A stretch of 64,000 nucleotides of DNA from Aporrectodea caliginosa (GCA_020284085.1 JACEVL010000103.1:872363-936362), one strand, 5' to 3'. Shown: positions 21,466 to 32,945, counted from the stretch's first letter. The notes: generated by a model from the sequence alone, not told the origin. A program made the numbers and translations.

Positions 21466-21469
21466 CTAT

Positions 21470-21545
21470 GTATGTACGTGTGTGTATTTATGTACATGTG
21501 CATGTATGTATGTATGTATGAATGCATGTATGTATGTAAATGTAA
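21470..21545. repeat. (ATGT)n microsatellite
   Basis: Imperfect ATGT/GTAT tetramers. Confidence 0.85.
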
Positions 21546-21640
21546 TGTAAATCTTCGAAGATTTCTCAGCGCCCACAAAAGGGAGACCAGTTTATGCACC
21601 GGCGCAATATCAAAGCAAGTCAGCAATAGCCAAACGGTGT

Positions 21641-22101
21641 CACGACAATTCGTATACAGACTTTTCGTCTACTACACTTGTGTACAGACATTTCGTCTAC
21701 AGACATCGGTTACGAAGTTATTTGATATTGTCACTTTGAAATGGAAGCTGGATTGATGAAAAAACTGTTTTCCTAAATGGAAGTGGGATTGATGAAAACA
21801 TTTCTGTGTTGAAATAGAAGCTGGATTGATCGAAATAATTTTTACCCCGCAAATAGAAGCTGCATGCATGGATGAAACTAAGTTTTCGATTCAATAGAAG
21901 TTGGATTGATTAAAATAATCGTTTCAGTAATTAGGTGCTGGATTCCTGAGAATATTCAGCACGTTTTTGCGAAACAATGAGAAAGCGGCCTCTGTTGATT
22001 AGCCCTAATGGATACAGATACATTCGTAGGCGAAATGTCGGTAGACAAAGTGTCTGTAGACGAAGTGTCGTAGACGAAAAGTCTGTAGACGAGTTGTCGC
22101 G
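21641..22101. mobile_element. Foldback element with iterated GTAGACGAAATGTCT-type ends
   Basis: The left flank 21641-21715 carries several CAGAC-TTTCGTCTAC units and the right flank 22021-22101 carries the same units inverted (GTAGACGAAGTGTC, GTAGACGAAAAGTC). Between them are six degenerate units spaced 35-43 bp apart around the core ATAGAAGCTGGATTGAT (21738-21960). No ORF. The structure suggests a non-autonomous DNA transposon with repeated binding sites at both ends. Confidence 0.65.
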
Positions 22102-22199
22102 GAACCTAGCCAAACTTCTTTGTTCGTTCCGGTGCCAGGTTAAAATCCGGGAGGTCAAGCCGAGGAGACAGCATGGTGCTACGGTGGTAATCGGTGATG

Positions 22200-22480
22200 A
22201 TAGTGGTCGTGTGGTGGGTCAGGAGTGGAATCAGGATAGGATAGCTTGAAGAGTTCGGTTTTCAGTCGTGAGTGGGAGGTAGCGGAGGTGAGTGCAAGCG
22301 GAGGAGAGGTGAAATTAAGAAGCGAGATATATAGGAGGTTGAGCAAACTGGCGGAGGTCATTTGGGAGTCCATTTCCAAAGAGTTGGTACAGCCGTAGAC
22401 TAAGTATGCATAGACTATATTTATGTATAAGGAGTGCTTTCCTAAGGTTGAATGGATAATGACAGAGGCGGACCACACTG
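22200..22480 (-). mobile_element. Decayed non-LTR reverse transcriptase C-terminus
   Basis: The minus strand reads GNGLPNDLRQFAQ in one frame, then HSRLKTELFKLSY in another, corresponding to WN.LP..LR...F..RLKT.LF of LINE ORF2 ends with a frameshift between. No upstream domain. Confidence 0.6.
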
Positions 22481-22624
22481 TAATGGAACTTCTTATCAGC
22501 CGAACAAGTATCGCTACTCACTGATTGACCAATTACGGGTAGAATGGGTACAGGTGCACCGACATTCACCCATTCAACTACTAACTCGGCTTGTTATGTC
22601 TTAACTTCAAGGTGCTAGAATCAT

Positions 22625-22875
22625 AATTATAACCCGATAGCGCATTGGATAACACACTGGCATAGAGAGCGAGAGGTACCGAGGTCGAGTCCGTAGGCGG
22701 ACATGCTTTGTAGGCTGCTATTAGCGCCGTGTATTGCAGGCTGTCTGTTTTGTTAGTAGTTGAGATTTATGTCTTCTGTCATTTGTGTTCTGGTGAATTG
22801 TTTCAATTGCGCAACTGTACACTGTAACCGGTTGCGGTTTGTCAACCGGATTGTTTCAATAAAGAAAATTGTTAC
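22625..22875 (+). mobile_element. SINE-A copy, nearly full length
   Basis: tRNA-derived head with A box TAGCGCATTGG and B box GGTCGAGTCC, body ACATGCTTTGTAGGCTGCTA, stem CCGGTTGCGG...TCAACCGG, and end TTTCAATAAAGAAAATTG. RNA polymerase III would transcribe such an element from its internal promoter; it moves using a LINE reverse transcriptase. Confidence 0.88.
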
Positions 22876-22879
22876 AAAA

Positions 22880-23755
22880 TCAAACGGCAATCTATTGGCG
22901 CAACTCTTGCACTTGCCGTGGTCTATTCGGTAGCGTGCTGGATTTGTAGTAGGCCTATGACGACTGCGACTTTGAGCATATACTCTGTGTAACTACTCTG
23001 GATAAACTGTCCACTCGTCTCTCCCCCTTTTATTCAGATTTATGGCAATAAATGAAATAAATCGATGAAAATGCATGCTGTTTGAGCGATCCGACACGCG
23101 AGAAGAATCTGTCATCATTAGACGATCCCTAACAAGCTGTCAGAGACTTGGATGTCCGATGGTATTATGGTTTGCTATAGACGTCACGGATCACGTTATC
23201 TGTGTGGAGCGACTAAAGAGGGAGGAAAGAATCGAAATCAGAGTAGCATACGGTACTGTAAGTCCCATGAAACACTATGGCTGTGCCAATTAGTAGTTTA
23301 TGGTTGTTCGACTTGGCTAGACGTCATGTGATACTGGCAATTAGTTGCTGAGCCGTGAAACCCGTCAAGATATAATGTCGTTAGGGTGTCTTCGTCGACG
23401 ATTACAACTTTGGGTGATTGCACTGTTTTGTGATGGACTATCCACATACAATGTCTGCTGTGCTAAGGATTTCGAGAAACAACAACATTAGGAAATTATT
23501 TAAATCTCAACACTTGAAAACTGTTCTGCCAGAGTTGGGCTGTGTACTTCCGACCATCTTTCTTGAACATAACGTAGCATTGAAGTTCTTAGTGATTGAA
23601 CGAATGATCGAACGAAAGAAATATCGCGATCGATCAATGATTGAATGAATGAATGAATGACATACAAATAAGATTTTAAGATAGTTTTTAAGACAGAATT
23701 GAAGATAGCATTTAAGATAGGAATTTAACGCCAGGATCACGGATCGTATTGAAGA
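22880..23755. other. Stretch without recognised gene
   Basis: Several 70-80-residue ORFs on both strands with no recognisable motif. Confidence 0.45.
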
Positions 23756-23759
23756 CAGA

Positions 23760-23872
<113 letters not shown>

Positions 23873-24439
23873 TATTCTTTATTGAAACAATCCGGTTGAC
23901 AAACGCAACCAGTTACAGTGTACACTGTTATGCAATTGGAACAATTCACAAGAACACAAATGACAGAAGACATAAATCTTAACTACTAACACAGTCAAGG
24001 GCAACTTTCTTTAACAGAGGGCCGCCCTAAGATTTTAAGGGCAGCTCAGGGGCCGTATGCCATGGAATCGCGGGCTAATTTTTGCAGATTCATTTGCCCC
24101 AGAAAATGAGACAATATTAATTTTATTCAACCTAAATATTGCAGAATAGGCTAACCGTTAAAACATGCGTGGGTAACTTTTAGCAGAGGGTCGCCCTGAG
24201 ATTTGAAGAACAGCTCAGGGCCGTATTCCACTCGCGGGGCAAATTTTTGCAGATTCATTTGCCACAGAAATTGAGACAATATTAATTTTATTCAAACTAA
24301 GCATTGCAGAATAACCGTTAAAGTAAATGAATATAATTTTTATGATGAAAATCTAATTATCACAATACCTACTGTCCTCAGTTTTATTCTGATGGTTACA
24401 TCTATTAAACAAGAAACTAACTCAATTGACTTCTTACGA

Positions 24440-24790
24440 CCCTCTTTATGGACATACTAATACTCGATTATTCTCTATTCGATATACTGGATCCCATTAA
24501 TTTTTTGGAACGCTCTTCCTATTCAACGCCAATCGAACGCTAGGTTATTCAAAGATAAACTCCGCCTTTATTTACTTGAAGATACGTCCAGAGTTTGAAT
24601 GATTATAATGAAGACGTTAGTTGAGAGTTGTTTCTGTCTAGTTGTATTTACATGGTTTGGCGACTATTAATTATCTGCATCGGTAGGCCATCGCCTTGCT
24701 TCCTATTCTACATAAGGGACCATGGAAAGAGGGGTCCTCGACCCCCATAGGTTCCCCTGTATAACAGAATGACTGACTCATTTTTTTTAA
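24440..24790 (+). mobile_element. LINE 3' fragment inside the hAT element
   Basis: One frame reads IFWNALPIQRQSNARLF then KLRLYLLEDTSRV and a stop, the end of a non-LTR ORF2. A 3' UTR follows, ending near GGTTCCCCTGTATAACAGAA. Confidence 0.7.
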
Positions 24791-24889
24791 CCTCTCTATT
24801 ACTTCCTTGCTATTTAGTAACCGAACAAACTGAATTGAAACTGAAGTTACATATTTACAGGCCTACATATGAAATATAGGATATATGGC

Positions 24890-25500
24890 GCTATTAGGAT
24901 ATTAACTTTGTGCTATGGACTTTTTATTGTGGCGACATCTCTTCGTTCCATAAACACTTATTACATGTACATCACTTTTGTCTGTACAAAATAGTGACGT
25001 AATAATGATGCCGGGTCATTAATTTTTGTTCTAGGAACTTCATATTGTGACGACTTCTCTTTGTTATACAAACTCTATTATTACGTCACTATTTTGTCTA
25101 TGGACAAAATATTGACGTAATAATGATACCAGGATACCAATTTTTGTTCTATGTATACTTCGTATTGTGACGACTTCTCTTTGTTATACAGTTTTGTTGC
25201 GTCACGTACTTTTTATGGACAAGTTGCTGCTACGATAATAGCTTTTACTATTAACTTCGTATTATTATGACGACATCTCCATGGTTTAAAACACTATTGT
25301 GACGGCATTAGCTATGTTTAGGGACGCGTTGTTGTTAGGATAATAGCTATTCCGTATTATGACGGCATCTTTTTGTTCTACAAACACTATTGTTACGTCA
25401 TTAGCTTTTTCATGAACATGTTGCTGTTAGGATGATAGCTTTATTACATGAACTTCTGATTAATTGTGACGACATATCTTTGTTGTATAAAAATACATAA
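24890..25500. repeat. Degenerate tandem repeats of about 110-130 bp
   Basis: Five or so units, each with a TTGTGACGACATCTCTTTGT-like block and a TGACGTAA or TTACGTCA block. TGACGTAA resembles a CRE/ATF site, but its function here is unknown. Confidence 0.65.
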
Positions 25501-25784
25501 AACGGATAAAAAGTTCCCAAGTACCAGTACAATTGCTAATAAAAAAGACATATCAAGGGCCGGTTCAAAGGTCCCCAGGGGCCGGACCCGGTCCGCGGGC
25601 CGTATGTTGCTCACGCCTGTACTAACAGAACAGACAGCCTGCAATACACGGCGCTAATAGCAGCCTATACAAAGCATGTCCACCTACGGACTCGATCTCG
25701 ATACCTCTCGCACTCTATGCCAGTGTGTTATCCAATGCGCTATAGCCTATCGGATGACTCGAATGAGATGTTGTGTAATGGTAA

Positions 25785-25840
25785 TTACAAATTTATATAG
25801 CGCCACTTGAAGAGGGACTCATCAGAGGCGCTCCCGACCT
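25785..25840 (-). repeat. SINE-B or LINE tail fragment
   Basis: TTTATATAGCGCCACTTGAA and CAGAGGCGCTCCCGAC, the tail signature of SINE-B. Confidence 0.5.
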
Positions 25841-25967
25841 TACACAATAAAACGACGATCGTACAAAATAGTCTTAAAGCGTTTGCGGAAAAGAGGCGGA
25901 AAAGAGAGGCTGAGACGGTCATGTCGCAGGTGCTAAAAGTACGGCTAGTAAATCGCTTGTCCTGCCT

Positions 25968-26048
25968 TTGTATGTATGTGTAATATACCATGTATGTATG
26001 TATAAAATGTATGTATGTATGTATGTATGTATGTATGTATGTATGTAT
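25968..26048. repeat. (ATGT)n microsatellite
   Basis: Tetramer run adjoining the tail side of the minus-strand SINE-B at 26050-26245. Confidence 0.9.
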
Positions 26049-26245
26049 GAGCAAATTTCGTGCAGCCCCTTCAAGATTTTACTCAGAGGCGCTTTGACTA
26101 CAAACGGACACTGAATCGGAGTTTCACGCCGAAGCGCATGAGCAATTGCGGGTGAGGACTTGCCCACGGTCCCCCAAACGGCATGAGGTGGATTTCCGCA
26201 TACCTCCGGTTGCAAGGCACCGAACCCCTAACCACCGCGCCCTGC
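26049..26245 (-). mobile_element. SINE-B copy
   Basis: The reverse complement has a tRNA-like head (GGCGCGGTGGTTAGGGG-type), GTGCCTTGCAACCGGAGG, TTGCTCATGCGCTTCGGCGT, CCGATTCAGTGTCC and a GGGGC tail. Near-identical in structure to 32515-32735. Confidence 0.8.
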
Positions 26246-26284
26246 TTTTGGCAGCCAGATGTTTCATATATCACGTGTGTGTTT

Positions 26285-26510
26285 ACGTATAGGTATGAGC
26301 ACTTGTTATAGCGCCCTTCAAGATTTCTATCTCAGATTCCGCTCCCGACTCACATCCGCGGACACTGAATCGGAGTTTCACGCCGAAGCGCATGAGCAAT
26401 TGCGAGCGAAGGACTTGCCCAGGTCTTTACGCGGCGGCTTGAGGTGGATTCGAATCCGCATTTCTCCGGCTGCAAGGCACCGAACATACCCCACACCACC
26501 ACGCCCCCAC
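26285..26510 (-). mobile_element. SINE-B copy
   Basis: Same order of blocks as the previous copy, with an intact B box (GGATTCGAATCC) and tail GGGCGCTATAACAAGTGCTC. The two copies are head-to-tail in the same orientation, about 40 bp apart. Confidence 0.82.
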
Positions 26511-26589
26511 TTTTGGCACCTGACATTATCTTGCTTGCTTCATTCCAATCTCATTCCGATTATATTCTTGCTTTAATTCGATCCGCAAT

Positions 26590-27060
26590 TCTATCGTTTG
26601 ATTCCTGGCTGCCATTCACATCCTTATCCTTTGGTCTTCTTTATGGAGAGTCATCGATGATGCCTTGTGCATTAGACACCGTTATTAATTACAATCGCCT
26701 TCTCTGAATTTCCGTTGCCGGTTCACGACCCCGTTAAAATCAACATAGCCATAATCGGCTACTAATTCATCTGTAATTCTCTCATCCAAATCCCTACTCA
26801 ATTAGTCCCTAACTTAATCTACTTTTCTCGACCATTCTTATGTCCTCTCTGTAAGTCTACTAGATTTCTCACGCCCGCTCGTTTCTTCATCAAGTTGTCT
26901 GTCTATCCATCGCTGCCTGAATCTCTAAATCTCTGCCTTCATGCCTGCTTGCATGCCTGCTTTCTGGTCTACCTAGCTTCCTTGCTTAATATCCCTCTTG
27001 CCTTGCATATTGTCCGTCCGTCCGTCAGTCTGCGCCAAGAATACTGCCACCCTACGTCTC
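26590..27060. other. Stretch without recognised gene
   Basis: Contains a fragment near 26650-26700 (GCCTTGTGCATTAGACACC) that matches the LINE tail at 63490-63520 and an ATTACAA-type end; otherwise nothing recognised. Confidence 0.45.
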
Positions 27061-27078
27061 TCTAGTAGTAGTAGTTCC

Positions 27079-27157
27079 AGTTTAACGACACTGTGTAGTA
27101 ACAAGGACCATTGGCGTCGCCCTCCTCCTTTATCCAGGCTTGGGACTGGTACTGACA
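27079..27157 (-). repeat. Dispersed repeat R80, copy 2
   Basis: AGTTTAACGACACTGTG, then GGCGTCGCCCTCCTCC and CCAGGCTTGGGACTGG; inverse of copies 1 and 3. Confidence 0.7.
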
Positions 27158-27159
27158 GA

Positions 27160-27575
27160 GTACCAGTGGTTGAGTTCTACGTCTGTCTGCTTCCCTGCCT
27201 TCCTCTTGTAGGCGCAGTTTTCATGGTGTAAGGGGAACCGATCGGATTATCGCCTCCCCCACTTTTTAATATCCATTAAATTAGTACGAGCGAAATTCTC
27301 CAGCGACCTTTCGTTCCTTTAATCAAGCGGTATTTATTAAGCGAAACGGAAGGGGAGGAGAAGAAATTGGTACTTCCACTTTCTAAGCCTAGCAGCCTTC
27401 ATCTGTTTCCTCTCATTCCTTTCTCCGTGCTTTGGTAAACTAACTGCCCTGTCCCTCTACCTAGACCCTTAAATCTCCGCCTTCCTGCTTCTGGGAATCT
27501 CTTCCTCTCTGAATATACCTTCCACTCTCTATGCCTCCCGCCACCAATATCAGTTTCCCTGTATCTCCTGGTATA
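27160..27575. other. Stretch without recognised gene
   Basis: Pyrimidine-rich toward the right; nothing recognised. Confidence 0.45.
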
Positions 27576-27579
27576 CATG

Positions 27580-27835
27580 TATATTCCTCCGTCCGTCCGT
27601 CCCTCCCTTCCCGCCTCCTTCCTTTCTTTCCTCCATCCCTCCCTTCCACATCTCTTCCTTCCTCCTTTCCCTCCCTCCCTACATCCCAACCCTCTCTCCG
27701 CTTGTATACTTCCCGCCATCCATCCATCCGTGCCCCTTGTTGTTTACGCTCTCCCCTCTTTCCTCCATCACGCCAGCCTCCCTCCCACCCTCCTTCCCTT
27801 CCCGCCTGCTTCCCTCGTCCTTCTCTCCGAGGCCT
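27580..27835. repeat. Pyrimidine-rich CCTT/TCCC/GTCC tract
   Basis: Irregular tetramers. It produces Ser/Pro-rich ORFs on plus and Gly/Arg-rich ORFs on minus; neither strand shows a domain. Confidence 0.75.
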
Positions 27836-28230
27836 CATATCGTCCATAAGGAAGAAGTGAGACCGGTGGGACGCTGGAAGGCACCGCCTCCAAGACATCT
27901 TCGTCGGCGGCGGCGGAGGCTGATCGAACGGAAGTCATTAGCGATGCAGCAATGCCTCTCCGCCCGATCTCAACACCGAACATCCCCGATCGCCATAAAC
28001 ATCCATCGGCTGCTGCTGCTGCTGCTGGTGGTGCTGCTGCCCTGACTCCGGCACTAGAACAAACCAGATGAGTGATGGAACGACCGCGGGAGGCGAGGAA
28101 TTGGAAGGAACCGGGCAGAGGGGGGCTCCCAACACAAACATATTAACCTCCTTAATAGCCGGGTTAACCGTTATCTTTGATCGATATCCGCTCATCAACC
28201 GTTATCTCTTTTTCCAATGCATCGATAAAA

Positions 28231-28660
28231 TATTCATCCGTCCATCCATCCACAAATACATCTATGCATCCATCTATGCATCCTTAATATATGCATCCAT
28301 CATTCCATCAATCCATCCATCCATGCATGCATCTATGCATGCATCCATCCATCCATCTATCCAACCATCTTTGCGTTCATCCATCCATCCATCCATCCAT
28401 CCATCCATCCATCCATCCATCCATCCATCCATCCATCCATCCATCCATCCATCCATCCATCCATCCATCATCATCCATCCATATCCATCGTTCATCCATT
28501 CATCCATCCATCCATCCATCCATCCATCCATCCATCCATCCATCCATCATCCATCCATCCATCCATCCATCCATCCATCCATCCATCCATCCATCCATCC
28601 ATCCATCCATCCATCCATCCATCCATCCATCCATCCATCCATCCATCCATCCATCCATTC
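28231..28660. repeat. (CATC)n microsatellite
   Basis: About 100 CATC units with a few ATG/TCA interruptions. Long HPSI-repeat and WMDG-repeat ORFs on the two strands are artefacts; period 12 keeps them open. Confidence 0.95.
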
Positions 28661-28734
28661 ATTATCCACCCATATTGTCCGTCCCTGTATCTGCACTAAA
28701 CTGTATTGCTCCCTAGTATATCCCTAGCTCTCGT

Positions 28735-29312
28735 ATTACAATATGGTATGGGCGTCTACCTATGAATCAAGACTTCACAAGCTAGTGTTATTGCAAAAGC
28801 GAGCGGTACATGTTATAGCTGGAGTCTCGTATACTGCTCATACAATGTTTAGAATTCAAGTTACTTAAGTTCCAACATATAAGAACCTTCCAGATAGGTG
28901 TTTGTATGTACCGCTATATGCCATGACCTTTTACCTCTCGATTTTAAAGGATACTTTCAATAAGGATCTGACATACATTCCCAATTTGCAACTTTACGAG
29001 GAATTCTAAACTCTATCGCACTATATACATGTATCTCACTTCAACTTTCGTAGATTTTCCATCAAATTAATCTTGTTTGGAACAAGATTCCTCTCTTCAT
29101 TCAACAGGCGCCCAACCTTCAAAGCTCTAAAAATGTTACGCATTCACTTGGTAGACGATGTCACAATTAATTAACCTTAAACTATTGTCTGGGTCTCATC
29201 CTCATCTGCTCGTTCCCTCAAGACGTTTCTCTTTCCCCGGGCTTCTACACGAAGAGCGCTTCTGGATAGTCCATACTGTATAAATGTTCAAATACAATAC
29301 AATACAATAATA
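28735..29312 (+). mobile_element. Non-LTR retrotransposon 3' fragment
   Basis: The plus frame reads YYNMVWASTYESRLHKLVLL and KRAVHVIAGVSYTAHT, the CR1/Jockey-like W...S...L..LQK.AVR.I motif, then broken pieces including RRPTFKALKML. The 3' UTR has GAAGAGCGCTTCTGGATAG and a CAAATACAATAC tail. Several stops make it inactive. Confidence 0.75.
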
Positions 29313-29334
29313 ATTTCTATAGCGCCAATGTTAT

Positions 29335-29650
29335 AATTCTCAACGCCTCAGTCGATTGTGGCAGCGAAACAGACTCGTCGTGCAAGCCAAATTCCAAGTA
29401 ATGTCATGTCTTCGACCGTTCTCGATGTGAGGATTACTCGGACGACGGACGATATTGTTCCGTCCGCTTCTGTCTCTTGTCTCCTCCGGTAACTGATGGA
29501 ATGATAATTCAGTCCACGACTTCCTGTTATCAATCCATGTCATTTTAGGTCTTCGCTGAGCTCCTGATCCACGAACTCTGCCTTAGGATAATCTCAGATA
29601 ACGTCGCCTACGCATACGTAATATATAATGTTGCCCCGTCCATGTATAAA
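29335..29650 (-). mobile_element. RTE/Jockey-like ORF2 C-terminal fragment
   Basis: The minus strand reads MTWIDNRKSWTELSFHQL, then RDRSGRNNIVRRPSNPHI, the W.D...W..LS.......DR..WR end typical of RTE/Jockey-type LINE proteins. No catalytic domain is present. Confidence 0.65.
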
Positions 29651-30094
29651 GTAGGTAAGTAAGTATATCCTTAATTGCACCAATTGCTAACTGCATTCTG
29701 GTTTACATTTTCAATAGCCTATAATCTCTAATGTTACATTTCATAATATCAGTCCATGGGCGCCCGCACATATCAAGAGGGGTCACTTGTCCTCCCCCTG
29801 GACAGTCACACCTATTTTTTAACTACTGCCTTTTGATGTTTAACAAATTGCACGTCGCCTAACGATACACACCGTGAAACTGAAAAATTTAACTTTAAGT
29901 AAGAACACAAATTTCTAATTATACCTACAGCGTATACCCATGTCGTTTTCTATAATTATAATGAAAAATACCCATGTTCTTAATTTCCTGTTTTCAGTAG
30001 TTGCTATAACGACCATTGTGTTTTGCCCCCTCCTGCAAAAATATCTGCGGGGCCCATGTGGGGGTGGGGTATCCATAGAGTAGTGGTAACATAT

Positions 30095-30990
30095 ATCACT
30101 TACTTACTGAATAACTGGCGTGTAGGCCTAGGTAGCGGGATCGCTTCCCGCAACCCTCCCAAAAGGGTCCACTCAGTCTATCATTCCCGAGATGGCGCGT
30201 TAGTAAAATGAGATGTAGAACGTGATGGGCGCCTTACATGTCTACCGTATACAGTCCTACTTTTAACTCCGGCGTATCAGGGCCATTCGCAGATCTGTCT
30301 CCTTATCCACCTTGACTTCAATAGTCCATGCATTTGTCTGTTCTAGAATTGACTATTGCAATTCTGTTCTTATAGGCCTTTCCAAGGTCCGCCTGTCCCC
30401 TATCCAATCAGTTCTAAATGCTGCTGCTCGATTGATTGCTCGCCTTCCTAAATTCTCCCATATCTCCTCGTTTATGAACAATCAATTGCACTGGCTTCCT
30501 CTCACAGCCCGAATTCAGTTCAAAGTTCTTGTCCTAATCCTTAAGTCGAAATTGGGCATTGCTCCTAAATATCTTAGGGATCACATTCGCTCCCCTCTCT
30601 CTTCAGTTTCTCATCGACCTCTCCGCTCCTTGGTCAGGGCATTACTCTTTTTGTTCCACGAGTTAGGACCACTATGGCCCAAACTAGATCTTTTGCCACT
30701 ATTGGGCCCTCCCTATGGAATGCCCTTCCTTCCTCTCTACGTGTTACCATTCTTTCTGTGTCTCTTCCTACAGCCTTCTCCCTTCTCAAGACCTTCTAAT
30801 TCTCTAGGGGTTCTGCACTGGGAGCGCTACTGAATGGCCACTGCTGTGAGCGGCGCTATATAAATTAACAAATACAATACAGTTAAATTCGTCTCCTGTA
30901 ATAACTTGTGATCATCTGTTCATACTGATTTGTAATCATTCTGCGTTGTGTCAGTTTGAAATTAAACGAAGATTATTATAATTATTTAAT
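30095..30990 (+). mobile_element. SINE-C copy split by a LINE insertion
   Basis: The head part is 30095-30270 (GCGGGATCGCTTCCCGC, GGGCGCCTTACATG) and the tail part 30879-30990 (CTCCTGTAATAACTTGTGAT, TTCATACTG, TGTGTCAGTTTGAAAT). 46965-47225 shows the same family uninterrupted. An ATACAG-like flank repeats at both junctions. Confidence 0.7.
30312..30878 (+). mobile_element. LINE-1f 3' fragment with ORF2 C-terminus
   Basis: The 173-residue plus ORF carries CSRIDYCNSVLIGLS, IQSVLNAAARLIARL, LHWLPLTARIQFKVL and KSKLGIAPKYL, the standard C-terminal region of CR1/Jockey-like reverse transcriptases downstream of the catalytic YxDD. The frame shifts near 30660, where another frame continues to WNALP. 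The 3' UTR has GCACTGGGAGCGCTACTGAA and GGCGCTATATAAAT, then a CAAATACAATAC tail. Truncated and not active. Confidence 0.82.
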
Positions 30991-32160
30991 TTCTATCATT
31001 TTACAAAGCGTGCTGTCTACAGCATTTTGGTCAATAGTAAATCATCCTAATATTCGTTTATTGAGAAAAACATCTGACTGCGCAGAAACGCCGGACGAGT
31101 GATAATGGATAATTAAAGTTTAATGAAAACGTTAGAATAAACCCTAACCCTTTATATAAGTGATCTGGGAATAAATTGAGAGTTGTCCCTGAGACGACGC
31201 TCTAGGTCCTAATTGGTTACCGACACTGAGTGGACGTAGGAGTTGGTGAAGTAAACTTACGCGCTAATATGGAGAAAAGCCCCCGATAGCTATAAGCTTG
31301 CCAGAAAGATTATTATTATTATTTAATTTCTTTAATTTTTCAAAGTGTGCTGTCGACAGCATTTTGGTCAAGAGTAAATCATGGCCTAATAGGATCTAAC
31401 AAATTTTAGGCTGTTAGATTAGTTCCTCTATTCGAAGTTCTTACATTGCATTGCATTCCTTTCTCAACTTTTTAACTATCAGAAAACTTGTTCATCGAAT
31501 AGCAAATAGAGACAAGCAGTAGCACATCTGTAAACATAAGCCTGCAATAATAAACATGTACATGTTTATTATGCAATTACTAATAATATTGTAAATACTG
31601 ATTAACTGTATAATGACGACACAGGCCGTATGACGCCATTTATGACGTCAACAATTACGTGGCAGCATCCGCAGCCAGAGGCCGAGCGCCGTAACGAAGA
31701 TGAATGGCTTCAAACTCGATGGGACATCGGGAACACACACGTGCTAATGAAGTAGCAAAGACAACGAAGGAACGCAGAGACAGACAGAGACAGACAGGCG
31801 GACAATCAGAAGACGAATAAATAGAAAGAGGCAGACAAGAGGACAGACAGCTGACAATGAGACAGACAGACAGAACAGGAGCCAGGCATAGAAACACGGG
31901 GAGGCGGAGAGATTATAGAGATAGACTGATCTGTTGGTCGGCAGGAAAGGAGGCATGCATGCTAACAGAACGGTACACAGGCAGACAGAGAGACAGATAG
32001 GAACGGACAGAGAAGACATCCTATCAGGATGAGCTATGGCTGACTGCATCATACGCCATGAATGTCTCTGACAAGTGGAAGATGAGAGGAGGAAAAGGAG
32101 GAAGTGGAAGATGCCGCAAAAGACCAGAAACATCAGAAGGAGGAAGTGGAAGCGGAGGAG
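30991..32160. other. Stretch with duplicated segment, no gene
   Basis: A block near 30985-31045 (ATTTAATTTCTATCATTTTA, GTGCTGTCTACAGCATTTTG) recurs near 31315-31380. From 31740 to 32000 the sequence is GACA/GAGA-rich. No coding sequence recognised. Confidence 0.5.
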
Positions 32161-32164
32161 GTGG

Positions 32165-32312
32165 AATGCAATCTTTAACTTAATATGCCATTCAACAGGA
32201 AGCCAGTGAAATTGGCTAAGGCATTCTACTGCATCTGACGAAGAATGAGAAACTGTTACGACCCTAGAAAGAGAGCTTTGAACCACTTGTATCTTTTTAA
32301 GGGTAGACATTA
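32165..32312 (-). mobile_element. Non-LTR reverse transcriptase fragment
   Basis: The minus strand reads LKKIQVVQSSLSRVVT and QFHWLPVEWHIKLKIA, the L..LQ..QN..AR.V...HWLPV..RI.FKI landmark. The rest of the frame downstream is not LINE-like. Confidence 0.75.
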
Positions 32313-32514
32313 TATTTCAGGGCAAACCGTTATTTAAGAGGTAGATTCTACATTTCATGGCAATCCCGCAGATGATGAGTTCGTTGGAATAGACCTATAA
32401 ATTATGCGCAAAAGTCAACGGTGAGAATGATGTTTTGGACGATTTGTTTGTCAACGATTAGACAAATGGAAGTTGAATTATTAAAAGCGAGAACAAGCAC
32501 AAACACACGTTTTG

Positions 32515-32735
32515 GGGCGCGGTGGTGTAGGGGTATGTTCGGTGCCTTGCAGCCGGAGGGTTGCGGGTTCGAATCCACCTTAAAGCCGCCGCGTAGGGAC
32601 CCTGGGCAAGTCCTTCACTCGCAATTGCTCATGCGCTTCGGCGTGAAAACTCCGATTCAGTGTCCGCGCTGTAGTCAGGAGCGCCTCTGAGTAGAAATCT
32701 TGAAGGGGCGCTATAACAAGTGCTCATACCTACAT
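32515..32735 (+). mobile_element. SINE-B copy, full length
   Basis: tRNA-like head GGGGCGCGGTGGTGTAGGGG, then GGTGCCTTGCAGCCGGAGG, intact B box GGGTTCGAATCC, body GCAATTGCTCATGCGCTTCG, tail CTTGAAGGGGCGCTATAAC. It ends in an ATGT/ACAT-rich tract. Pol III-transcribed type. Confidence 0.88.
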
Positions 32736-32752
32736 ACGTAAACACACACGTG

Positions 32753-32755
<3 letters not shown>

Positions 32756-32785
<30 letters not shown>

Positions 32786-32880
32786 TGTATGTATGTATGT
32801 ATGTATGTATGAGCACCTGATATAGCGCCCCTTCAATATATATATATATTTATATATATGTGTGTATATATATATATGCA
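32756..32880. repeat. (ATGT)n and (TA)n microsatellites with SINE-B scrap
   Basis: (ATGT)n to 32810, then GAGCACCTGATATAGCGCCC (a minus-strand SINE-B end), then TA-rich sequence. Confidence 0.85.
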
Positions 32881-32883
32881 ATG

Positions 32884-32945
32884 TGTCAGCTGCATTTGCT
32901 TCCTGTTGAATTCAGAAAAAGATATAAACTGGCACACACACTCCA
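32884..32945 (+). mobile_element. Short LINE scrap
   Basis: The frame reads QLHLLPVEFRKRYKLA, the HWLPV-type motif of LINE C-termini. Very short. Confidence 0.45.

Larger units (their letters stand above)
23992..25619. mobile_element. hAT-like non-autonomous element inserted in SINE-A
   Basis: Begins CAGTCAAGGGCAAC and ends GTTGCTCACGCCTG, imperfect inverses. The perfect 8-bp target duplication TACTAACA (23984-23991 and 25620-25627) is SINE sequence. There is no transposase. The left end holds a tandem duplication of about 150 bp (24000-24150 and 24178-24320); the right half holds degenerate repeats (24890-25500). Confidence 0.88.
23873..25755 (-). mobile_element. SINE-A copy split by a hAT element
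   Basis: The tail half is 23873-23991 and the head half 25620-25755; together they give one SINE-A. The interruption is the hAT element 23992-25619, with an 8-bp duplication of SINE sequence. Confidence 0.88.

Noticed and set aside
21737..21960. CRISPR-like array
   Set aside because: Repeats are degenerate, spacing is uneven, no cas genes occur, and the setting is an animal genome; the flanking inverted iterons point to a transposon.
28068..28727. 219-residue His-Pro-Ser-Ile repeat protein
   Set aside because: Direct translation of (CATC)n; the opposite strand is open as well.
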